Source of the DNA: Ziziphus jujuba
Lineage: Eukaryota; Streptophyta; Magnoliopsida; Rosales; Rhamnaceae
Direction of reading: 5' to 3'
DNA length: 64,000 nucleotides
Assembly: GCF_031755915.1 (NCBI RefSeq)
Contig: NC_083389.1
Span: 23,001,001-23,065,000 of the forward strand
The first letter of the stretch is position 1; every line of letters begins with the position of its first letter. A program made the translations under genes and the position numbers. Positions 9,951 through 19,937 of this stretch are shown here, piece by piece. Below the pieces are notes generated by a model that saw only the letters and a program-made list of their open reading frames with translations, did no database searches and had not been told where the DNA came from.

Positions 9951-11774
9951 TGTAACAGCCCATACCAAAATACCCCTTTTGTATAGGTTTGACCAAGTGG
10001 ACTATATGTGGGTCCTAGGTTGACCTTTTCAATGGCCAATATTTTTGGTTTGACTAAAGTATCATTGTGTAGAGTTCATCGACACGAGTTTATACACTAG
10101 CAGTATGCCAAATTCTGAGTTACGGATAAAAAGTTATGGTTCTGAGAAGTTTTAAGCATCAGTTTTATATCAGTGTTCAAACCAATCATAAGTTTTTGTC
10201 CATTAGTGATCCGAGACACTATATAAGCCTTGGGAAGCATGTCAAATAGGAGAAAAATTCTGAAATATCCTTTTTGTCCCTTAAACCCTGAGAAATTTGT
10301 CCATAGACCTGTGGGTGCGAACCGGGTCATTTTAAATCCGTTTACCATCCAATCGGATCATCATCCTTTTTGCCCATTCTGGCCACCCATTACCTACACG
10401 CATCATACCAGGGTAGAACTCACACGGAACCAAGCTCAGCTGTGAAATTTCACGGCGAACGGCTAGCGGACGTGTCCAGATCTGACTGGCAAAGCTGATG
10501 GCGATTGTGCGTGGTGGGTCACTGGATTTCATGTTTTCTGGCAATTTCAGGCCAACCCATATACCCCTCCCCCACATTTTTGGACCCTCTAAACTCATTT
10601 CCATGCTTCTTTTGCCTAGATTCTTCACCGTTTGAGAGATATGACAACAAGGAATTGGATCGAGATTTCCATCAAGTTTTTTGGTCACAAAGACACTTTT
10701 GGATCGAGGTGAGCATGCCATTGTGTTTCTTACCTTTTGGGCTTTCTGTTGATATAAAGTTTGTGAATTTCGGACGTCGTTTGATAATTTTCCATTTTAG
10801 GCTAATTAGTTAAATACTGGATAAATTGAGATTGTATTTGGATAAAATTGGTTAAATCGGACAAAATTGAAGTTGATTTAGTGAAATTAGATATTATTAG
10901 GATCCATTAGAAGGTTCAATTTGATAAGATTAACTTTCGGGTGAAAAGTCCCAACTTTGGATATGAGATCCTAAGGGTATGTAGTATAATTGGGCCGTTC
11001 GGTGTCTAAGTTATGTAATTTTATAGTGGTATAAATTATTTTAAGACATTTGGTTCATACAAGTGTCTTTAGTTTAGTCATTGGAGCCTGAAAAATATTT
11101 TATTATATTATAGGCACTCAAGTTAAGCCTGAAAGCAATCCTGTAGAAGAGCAGGAGGAAACATCTACAGTACTATGAGTGGTTATATCATTTTAAAATA
11201 TTTTGGATATATAGTATAATATATATGTGCTTCAAATATTTTATATATATATACCATTCGATTGAAATGTTTGGTTTATGCATATATAAATATTTGTTTT
11301 TACATATATGTATTATTATTTTATGTGAAGTTTGACAATATTTTAAATGGTTTTCAATTCTGATGAGTTCATAAATGGACTTGTGGTATTTAAATATCTT
11401 AGAATTTGAATTGAGATTTTAAATCATTTTGGATAATCACTGATTCGAGAAAGCAGGTTGAAAATTATATGATTTTAAGCATGTTCAAATATTTTATAAT
11501 TTTATGTGCTTAAAATTGGTTTATGAATATATTTCACTGTAGTATTTTTTGTTTTAGCATGAAATAATGATTTGATATTTTTGAAATATTTAAATAAGCG
11601 GTTGAATTTGAACGTTAAATTATTATTTATGATACAATATTGTTTGGAAAAGTATATATAATCTTGCAAGATTATTTTAAGGATACTGTATTGGTAATTT
11701 TTAATTAATATACCATATAGTGCCAGTGTTTCGATTCGGTATTATATTATAGTGCATGAGTTTGCCACGATACC

Positions 11775-12025
11775 GTGAGGTTGGGTTCATCCTAACGGTT
11801 TATTATTATCACGGGTCATGAGATATGGTTCATCCTGATGGTTTGTTATTATCGCGGACCGTGAGTTTGAGTTTATTTCGACAGTTTATTATTGCCACTG
11901 TGCTATGAGGTGGGGTTTACCTGACGGTTTATTATTGCCATGGGCCGTGAAGTCAGGTACATCCCAACGGTTTACTATTTCCATGATACTTTTCGTACAT
12001 TAAAGCTCGTGAGGTGGGTGTATCC
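11775..12025 (+). repeat. About 43-bp degenerate tandem repeat inside the S1 LTR
   Basis: About five units start at 11775, 11818, 11861, 11905 and 11947, each with a (G/A)TGAG start, a TTCATCCTNACGG-like middle and a TTTATTATTNNCACGG-like end. The equivalent region of the copy at 59973 (about 61755-61930) has a shorter, more degraded version. Confidence 0.8.
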
Positions 12026-12690
12026 CATGGTTTACGATTTTGGTATATCGTATGGTACATTGTATATGTTCTGAGTATATTGATGGTTTTCCAATATTGT
12101 GGTTATCATTGTACTTTCAAAATTATACTGTGAAATTGTGTTTATAATATTTTACGCTCAATACTTATATCTTGATTAAGATATTTCACAATATTACATT
12201 GATCGTTCATTCACTCTTTTGAGTATTGATTTTATGATATTGAAATGGGGTATAGGTTTGGGTTTTATAAAATGATTTTTAAATGGGAAACTTTTCTAAC
12301 GAGTGGAACGAAAGGTCTTGAGAGAAAATTTTACGGAAATAAACGATTATTTTTTTCTATTATACCATGCCACTCACTATGATTTCTTTATTTCACGTGT
12401 TATTTGTTTTAAATTCGTTCCCCTAAGTCTAGACAGCTAATAGCAGTCTACCTTGCGCACCGTTTGCCATTTCGTCCTTTCCATAGCAGTAGTAGTATCT
12501 ATCTTTTTTCTTTTATCTATCTTTATCTTTCTGGGCTTATTTATTATTTATTTGTACTTTTAAACTTTATAAATATTCTTAGAATGCTCTTATCTAATTA
12601 TTGGACTCAGTAGAAACCATATTATATATATGTATAGTTATGGCCTGTGGTCCGATAGGCTAGTTGTGAACTTTTATGCAGTTGTGGTTT

Positions 12691-12753
<63 letters not shown>
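12691..12753 (+). repeat. (AT)n microsatellite
   Basis: An alternating TA run of about 60 bp with one C, near the 3' end of the S1 LTR. Confidence 0.95.
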
Positions 12754-12755
<2 letters not shown>

Positions 12756-12903
12756 AGGTATTATTACTAATGCATATTGTTCGTTGTCACGTTTTAAATG
12801 GGATTCCATTGGATATCCTTTAGAGATTGTTTAGTGGGATTTTATCAGTCAGGACCACCAGGAAAATCCTGAGAAGATTCTCAAGGCGGGTTCCATCATA
12901 TAT

Positions 12904-14700
12904 TGATTTTTCAACAAAGCAAAATAGTTAAACCCTTTATCTAATATTTTTTCATAAAATTTATCTATTAATTTATTATATTATTAATATAATCATCAAA
13001 ATTGTATATTTTAAACATCAAAATATAATTTCACATATAATTGCTATATTGCTAAGAAAAAAAAAAAACGGTTCAAGCATTTATATAGTAAGGGAGAAGA
13101 AGAAACAAAGTTAAACAAAAGTGGGAAAACATAAGAAATTGAAAGAGAAGAAAAAAAAAAATATATATATATATATATTTATATATATAAGGGGATAAAA
13201 GAAAAAATAAACAATTTAGAGGGGAAAAAAAAAAGAAGAAGATAAAATAAATAGAAACATTAAAAAATATAACAATAAAGAAATGAAAAAAATGAAAGAT
13301 AAGAAGGGGAAAAAAACTAAAACTAAAAGATATAAAATATTGAGAGAAAAGAAAAAATTGAAGTAAAAGAATAGAAAAAAAAAATGAAATAATAAAGAAT
13401 GAATTAAAATAAATAAAATAATCAATAAATGATTTATCTCATTCGTTTAAAAAAACAATCATGTCTTATTTTCTAATTTTATTTAATAAATAGAATTTTA
13501 ACTCTCAAGCATTTTTAAAATGATAATTCCCCAAATACATTTCTTCTAATAATTTATTTTTGTTGACACATTATTAGTTCTCTACGTGGCTTCTCTATTT
13601 CAAGAAAGGAAAATGAAAAAAAAAAAAAAAAAAAAAAAAGCGAAAACATAGAAGCAAAAACAAAAAATGAAAAATGAAAACTGAAAAATGAAAAGCAACT
13701 CCATCAGTGTTGAGGAAGAAAGAACCAGGGGATGACTCCTATGTGCCCCATCCAGAGTTTTTTCATAGGATAATTTTGAAACTCGACATTTCCAATCCCA
13801 GCTGCTTTTTGATTCAAAACCCGGGACAAATAATTAAAAGATGTCCTATTCTGTCTCAATTCAGCCTACCAAACACATGTTATGTACAATATACAGGGAT
13901 GTTAAATGGGAGCTAGTATAAAATTTAATGCTATATATTGGCCAAGGTACTCGGGTAGATTTTTCAATTAGAATATCTTATAAATTTTTTAAGTTTTTTA
14001 AATATTGAAATTTAAAGATATATTAAAGGTTTATATAAGATTTGATAGAGTTTATTTTTTTAAATTTTAATATTTTACTGAACTCATATAAATCATAAAT
14101 ATATATTTAAATTTTAATGTTTTAAAAAATTAAAAAGTTAATGTTAAAAATTCTAATGAAAAGACCATTAGAACATTATGATATAGACATAGGAGATTAA
14201 ACTATATTATACATAATCATTGTGCAGGCTAATACTGTGTTAAACATATCCCAAAGGTTTAAATTGCAACATTATAAATTTGAGGACAAACAATGCGTCT
14301 TTCCCAAATTAGAAGCAAGTAAAATGCAACTGAAAAATAATTTCTTTTTCTTTTTTTTCTAAGAGCAAATTTCTCATCGTCATAGTTGATCGTGCTACTT
14401 TTATTTCCTGCTATTTCCGAGAAAAAGCTTATTTAATAATCAGCGTTTAATTTAATAGGGACTGCAAAAGAATTAAATTATGAAAATGGAAATTTTTTCC
14501 AACCTTGTCACTAAGACAGAGAAAGGTAATCCCATTAATATACGACGTAATTTGGTGATTAATACAAAAATAAATGATGTCTCATTCACATTAATTCAGC
14601 CCCAAAGGATCACCATCTAACAATTGTAACACCAAGTTTTAATTGATTAGTTAATTATCTCCCATCATTTTTTTATGTAGAAATTTCCATTTGCAACCTC
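12904..14700. other. Intergenic DNA with strand-asymmetric purine block
   Basis: No gene is visible. From about 13060 to 13430 the plus strand is nearly all purine (A-rich with GA runs), followed by an A-tract at 13617-13639. The minus-strand open frame at 13216-13425 is a translation of this low-complexity block (mostly Phe, Leu and Ser) and I reject it as a gene. Around 13707-13900 the sequence has MITE-like motifs (GTCCTATTCTG, CTACCAAACACATG). The last 700 bases are the upstream region of the gene at 14878. Confidence 0.6.
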
Positions 14701-14720
14701 CTCCGCTCTGTCTAAACGCG

Positions 14721-14729
14721 TATATATAT
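14721..14729 (+). promoter_or_regulatory. Putative TATA box of the AGP-like gene
   Basis: TATATATAT at 14721-14729 lies about 157 bp before the start codon. That would allow a short 5' leader of about 125 nt. No upstream ATG intervenes between about 14755 and the start. Assignment is by position and sequence only. Confidence 0.5.
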
Positions 14730-14877
14730 TACAAACACAAACTTTTCCCATCCAAACTTCTGCAACTTCTGTTATTTAGAGGCCCTGTTAAGTCAAATCC
14801 TCATTTTTTTAATTTTTTTCTTTTGTTAATCTGCTCTAACTTTCATCAAGCTTTCTTGGATCTCTTGAAGATCCAAA

Positions 14878-15672
14878 ATGTCAACTGAGATCTCTAACCT
14901 TTTGCTCTGCATGGTGATCATGGTGATGTCCTTGGCATTCCACACTGCATCTGCAAAGCCACCGGTAAACCAATCAGAACCCTCAATGACAGACAACAAT
15001 ACGCCTGGAGAAGATGAACAGCTCCTTGCGGTACTTGCTCTGGATCCCGAACCTGGACCTGAATATTTCGCTTCTTCGCCTGACGGGCTTATCAAACCCG
15101 GGGGAAATGCTTCGCTTTCTGCAGAGAATGCTTCTTCTCCAGCTTATGATGGTGCATTTGCTCCTCAGCCACTTGGAGATGAGTTTCTCTCCCCGGAATA
15201 TCCATCTCCAGCCCCCGAAATCGCCGACGACAACGAGTTTTCGCCGCAATATTCCTCCCCAACTCCATATGTCGATAATATGGCTCCAAAGATTGCCGAC
15301 GATGACGAATATTACTCTTCGACTCCCACTCCTACACCGGCGACCACTGTGGACTCGTCATCTTCTCAGCTCCCAAACTATGATCCGGTGGCTACTCCGG
15401 TGAGTACTACTCCGGAGGTCGATTATGGTAACGTCACTCCGACACCGCGTTCAAATGTATTGCCGTTCACTTATGAAGCTGAGGACGAGGTTCCTGAAAC
15501 TGATGAAGGGTTGCAAGGTGAATTCAGCCATGAGAAGAAAGGAACGGTGTTGGGGTTTGTAATCTTTGCAGTATGCTTGGTTGGGTTAGGAGGATTTGTG
15601 TACAAGAAGAAGAAGGATGATATGCGAAAATCTCAGTATGAATATCTGGGCAAGAGGGAGCTGGAGCTCTGA
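14878..15672 (+). CDS. Secreted Pro/Ser/Thr-rich single-pass membrane protein (AGP/extensin-like)
   Basis: A single-exon 264-residue protein. Residues 1-26 form a signal peptide ending ...FHTASA. Residues 27-215 are an acidic, Pro/Ser/Thr-rich ectodomain with AGP- and extensin-like SP, TP and AP dipeptides (SPEYPSPAP, TPTPTPATT) and a few N-x-S/T sites (for example NQSE, NASL, NASS, NVTP). Residues about 221-241 are a hydrophobic membrane span (GTVLGFVIFAVCLVGLGGFV). A short basic tail follows (YKKKKDD...KRELEL). The Ala/Ser/Thr-Pro pairs suggest hydroxyproline glycosylation, so a cell-surface or wall-associated glycoprotein is the best inference. I know no catalytic role. The start is the first ATG after the TATA box and begins the signal peptide. 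Codon quality and length look intact, unlike its transposon surroundings. Confidence 0.88.
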   Translation: MSTEISNLLLCMVIMVMSLAFHTASAKPPVNQSEPSMTDNNTPGEDEQLLAVLALDPEPGPEYFASSPDGLIKPGGNASLSAENASSPAYDGAFAPQPLGDEFLSPEYPSPAPEIADDNEFSPQYSSPTPYVDNMAPKIADDDEYYSSTPTPTPATTVDSSSSQLPNYDPVATPVSTTPEVDYGNVTPTPRSNVLPFTYEAEDEVPETDEGLQGEFSHEKKGTVLGFVIFAVCLVGLGGFVYKKKKDDMRKSQYEYLGKRELEL

Positions 15673-15703
15673 TCATGAAGTCTCTCGTAAAACTCTATTA
15701 TCA

Positions 15704-15709
15704 AATAAA
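15704..15709 (+). terminator. Putative polyadenylation signal of the AGP-like gene
   Basis: AATAAA lies 32 bp after the stop codon at 15672, in an AT-rich 3' region. Plant signals are loose, so the actual cleavage site may be further downstream. Confidence 0.45.
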
Positions 15710-16725
15710 TATATTTATGCATATTTTTCATAATATAGTTCTACTACTGTGCTGCATATCAGTTATGATGCATAATTATATGCACCATAGAAAGATTATA
15801 TGTTTCTATATGTATAATCATGAATTAGGAATTACAGATATGGATTTGGATTTAGGAAAATGGGTTGGTCTAGTCTAGCAAAAGCCCATTATTGTTGGAT
15901 TTTTGAGGACTACAACTAAGAGATTGAAGGTATTGAGCATGTACTTAGTTTATTTTGTTTTGTTCTTTTACTAAGAATATATAGGTCATTTTGTTTTTTG
16001 GCCGAAATTGCAGTATTGTACTTGAACATCTGCTTATGTTTTGCAAAATTTGAATTTTACATAAGGTTAAACTATTTTATTATTGATACTATTAGTGATT
16101 AATTAATTGAGATATTTACACTATTGCATTTCGAACCATATAAAATCTTACATATTACACCCTAAATAATTTTTTTGGACATGTTGCATCAGAAACATTA
16201 CTAAATCTTGTACCGTTGCTCCCTTCTATACTGTCCGTCCAATTTGTTAACAAATTAAGCAAGTAGCGGCTAATTATGTCTTTTTCCCTTCCTCTTTCCT
16301 TCACACATGCGACACGCCCTCCTCTTGCCAAAACTCATTTTGATTCACATCCTCCACTAAGCTCCACAACGCAGATCGACAAAACCCCATAGTGGTGTTT
16401 CGCAACTATCGTCCTCTCCTCATCTCTCTTTTCCAGAAAACCAATAATTCAATGTTCTATTTCTGCTTCTTCATTGTCTTCAGCTATTTGACCCTGTCAA
16501 GGTTGATTCAGTTCGATTTGAAAGCAGTTGAAATATCATTAATTCCAAAAGTTTAAATTTATGGAATCTGAATTTTTATTTCATTTATATTTTTCTCTAA
16601 CATTTCCTCTCAAATGTAGGCTCGCCTCTTTTGGACTTCTATTTAGGTCTTTATATTTGTTTTTTTTTTATTTTTATTTTAAATAGAGTTGTTGAGTTTT
16701 GAACTCAGAAACTTTTGTATCTTTG
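15710..16725. other. Intergenic DNA, no gene seen
   Basis: This is downstream of the AGP-like gene. The first part (to about 16000) is probably its 3' untranslated region and flank. A pyrimidine-rich, somewhat GC-richer stretch at 16270-16500 has no convincing reading frame. A T-rich run occurs near 16660-16680. I see nothing else. Confidence 0.5.
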
Positions 16726-17042
16726 GCTTTGATACCATGATAAAATTGTGTTTGGACAAAAAAACAAATGAAGGAAAATAAAAGAAAATGCTAGAAAGAG
16801 AAAACGAGAAAAGAGAAGAGAAGAATGAGCTTCCGGAACTTTCTAAATTCTCTAATAAATGTTTTCCACACACAACTTCTTTTACACGAAACAAGTATTT
16901 ATACAGGTGATAGAAATTAAACTAACCCACTTGAGCTGCTGACCTGTACTAACAAACATTACATCTATAAAAAACAGAGTAACTACACTCTAACTAAAAT
17001 GCAACATCATCATTACATAAAACTAACAGCATTCCTAATACA
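16726..17042 (-). mobile_element. Retrotransposon LTR with primer site remnant (copia-like)
   Basis: On the minus strand this reads as a 305-bp LTR starting TGTATTAG (plus-strand end 17042) and ending at 16738, followed at once by TGGTATCAAAGC (16726-16737), a tRNA-Met-type primer site. A TATA box (TGTATAAATAC on the minus strand) lies near 16900. No interior coding region or second LTR follows to the left, so only the 5' LTR and primer site remain. Open frames here are not genes. Confidence 0.65.
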
Positions 17043-18890
17043 CCTCATACGCAGTTGAATAGCATTTAACTTTATTTATGAAAAGATTTAAATTTTTTAC
17101 ATTTTTTGTAAGTATGCAAATAGTAACCACTTCAACAATTATGCTTGATTAAAAGGACATGGTTAGGATATGTTTCATCTACTCTTTATATCCTTAACCT
17201 CCATTTTTTTTTTTTTGGCATCTTACATCCTAACTCTGACTAAAACATTAAAATATTATAATATCACATCATATCCTCGTAAAAGATAGTAATAGATAAT
17301 GCAATAATCCGTACATATTTTCTACAATTATAAAAACACATTACATATATATTTTTGTAAGCTTTCATATAGCCACATTGTATAACAAAATGAAATTACT
17401 AGATCAGAGCATAATATTATTCAATGAATTTTTTTCAAATTGAAGCAGATATAATAGAGGATTTGTAAATTAATTCTCAAGCCAATAAAAGTACAAAAAA
17501 CATACTCAAATCAACTTTTCAAAACAAAAGTCAAAATATAGAAATTAGTTTTTAGCATAGAACATACTTTAGTCTTGAAAAGCAAATTTTGAGAAATTTT
17601 GAAGTTCATTTGACTCATTAACAAAAATAAACAATTTGGGTTATTGATTTCATTATAAATTTCCACCAAACAAACTTAAATTTTTAAATTCCATTTTGAA
17701 AAGAATATAAGTCCAAGTAACATAAAATAAAGATCCAAAATTTTTCTTAGAATATTTATTTTTATGCACTAAAAATATAAAATCAAAACTATTAGTATAA
17801 TTATATCAAAGAGATCATTAGACACAAATTACTCAAGTGAAAAAGCATCTTTCTTATTTTCCAATAATTCATCCAGCTTTCAAAAATTATAATTATATTT
17901 ATACAACTTCAAAATCAATGAATCTTAACTTAAAAGAAAAGTTTTTAAGTTCATTTTCCAAAAATAATATACCTAAAGGTTAATAAACAAGTTAAAGAAA
18001 ATTGAAATCTCAAGCTTACAAACTTAGTCCAAATTTGCTGACAGTGCAGAAAAATCAAATTAGAAAAATCGTAAGTAAATCTAGAAAATTCATTTGGAGG
18101 TGATTCAAATTGGAAAATGTTCATTGATAACTCTTTTGAATAAATGCGGTTCTAAAACATAATTTTGTTATGGGGTAGGTCGGAAAAGGGATCTGAACAA
18201 GTTCTGTTTGGGTGAGACAGTAAGCTGTTTTTAATAAAAAAATTTAAAACTTTACTCAAAAGAGAAATCATATCAAATGAATTTGTTATACAACAAAAAG
18301 AGACTAACTTATATCAAGTACAAGTCGATTTGATTCATATTAAAGCATACATTAAAGATATACTAAACAATACAAAGATAATAAATCAAAATAACACGTG
18401 AAAACTACATCAAAGTATATATATAAAACACATTCTAACTATTCTCCTTGATAAGGAAAAATACCCTGTTTGCTCACAAATTAAAATGTCTTCTTTGATA
18501 TTGATTTCTATTTGGAAAAACAATGAATAAAAACCAAAATAAAATAATCTTAGTTTCTAGACTACATTAAAAATCTAGAAACTTAATCACAATTTTAAGG
18601 AATAAGAACTCACCTTAATTTCTCTATAGACCTTCAAGTTCCTTTAATCTTCCCTTGAAAACCATAGAGAAACCATCTATTTCTTTGTTCTCTCCTCTTC
18701 ATTCTCTCTCTCTTCCTCTTTAGGTTTTATGTCATAAAAAATAATGAGAGCATTAATATAAACTTTAAGTACTCTTAAAAGGAAAGACAAACCAAACTCT
18801 GAAGACTATTGTTAGATGAAACTCCACTATTTTAACCCCATTAATTATCATGTATTTTAGTACCACTAGCTTGCTGATGAAAAAAACCAA
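17043..18890. other. Intergenic AT-rich DNA, no gene seen
   Basis: No credible gene is visible. The sequence is very AT-rich with short homopolymer runs and a CT-rich patch at 18690-18725. It may include the far interior of the decayed element to its right, but I see no conserved domain. Confidence 0.5.
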
Positions 18891-18959
18891 ACTCATGAAC
18901 TTTTGCATAGTTATGTGTTGATGGAGGACACTATCGAAATGGATAAACTATTTGCAATA

Positions 18960-19740
18960 GAAGCATCCATAAATTCTTAAGTTTCATTGTGATATCTGCT
19001 ACATGTGCCACATGTAACTAGAAAATAGCTTTAATATTGTGAACTCCTATGTTGAATATTGTCACTGTTCGGTAATTGTTGACCCAAACTGTGACCCCTC
19101 CTGTGAGTTATATTGACTCTAGATCTGTGTGTGTTTTTTCTAAAACCTCTACTACCAAAGGATGCAAAACTACAACTTCTTCTTTGTGGTGAAGCCTTAA
19201 TAAGCATGCCTAGATATGTACCCTTAAAAGATCGGTGCTTCGGTTTGTTCATAACTATCTGTCTCTCGACCTCCATGGCTACATCTCTTAAAGACTTGTC
19301 AGAAACGTAGGCTGCTTTCTAGATATTTATAGGTATGTTCTCAATTAGTCCATCCAGAGACCTTTGCCTTTTTCTTGCACTGTTTATAATCATGTAAAAA
19401 TAAAATTTTGATAATTCTCTAAACCTTCTCTTGTCTTTTGACATTGTTATATTGCCTTATGCTAACCTCTTAAATTCTTGCATCTTCATTTCTTTATTGA
19501 CTAGAATTGTTCACATGCATGATGCTCATCTTGTTTTCAATCATCCATCAATTTATGGCATCTGCCTTTGCATAAAGCTAGCTATTCTAATCCTAACTTA
19601 ATAAGGATACTTCATGCCCTTAACTAAGACCCTTTTTCTATACATGCTAGCCAAGATAAAACTACGCAAAGTCTACGGAACAATTAAAACTCACAGCACC
19701 CAAGTCTTTTGGCCTGAACAATTGAAGACAAGCCTCTCAG
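18960..19740 (-). pseudogene. Tekay-like gag, broken
   Basis: Pieces in different frames match gypsy gag: a FRELSKFYFYMI...SLDGL block near 19330-19450, then AAYVSDKSLRDVAMEVERQI near 19255-19320, typical of the Tekay/Del gag. Near 19000 a C-G-T-C-x-x-Y-H zinc-knuckle start is followed by a stop. The open piece at 19031-19276 covers only part. Non-functional. Confidence 0.7.
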
Positions 19741-19937
19741 AAACTTCTAGCCAATAATTACTTGAAACTATTTCTACCCCATCCTTACTGCATCATAAAG
19801 GAATTGCTATGAGAGGATGACAAAATATGATTATTTTCAAGAAAATTAAGGATAACTAAAACACAAGATGAGTTGCACAACTATGCATAATCTTTGAGGA
19901 ATTTAGCACTTAAGGCTACGATACCACGCTAACAAGT

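Larger units (their letters stand above)
9951..12898 (+). mobile_element. Solo LTR of a Tekay-like Ty3/gypsy family, copy S1
   Basis: This unit starts TGTAACAGCCC and ends TTCCATCA, and is flanked on both sides by TATAT (9946-9950 and 12899-12903), a fitting 5-bp target duplication. The same sequence recurs at 59973 and 22964 (plus) and 19938-22648 (minus). The minus copy carries a primer site and gag next to it, which identifies the unit as an LTR. A TATA box (CTATATAAG) lies near 10220. No interior or second LTR is present, so it is a solo LTR. The flanking AT run weakens the duplication evidence slightly. Confidence 0.8.

Noticed and set aside
10230..10813. Small frames in the S1 LTR with a partial parallel in S4 (60256-60462, 60591-60782)
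   Set aside because: The parallel reflects DNA homology between LTR copies; frames differ by indels and the residues are not conserved, so no LTR gene is supported.
13216..13425. 69-codon minus-strand frame rich in Phe, Leu and Ser, resembling a membrane protein
   Set aside because: It is the translation of a low-complexity purine block; no domain, no promoter, no codon structure.
9716..13900. Weak inverted similarity between 9716-9760 and 13836-13880 as ends of a DNA transposon containing the solo LTR
   Set aside because: Match is only about 60% by eye, similar motifs occur at several other nearby places, and no target duplication is visible.
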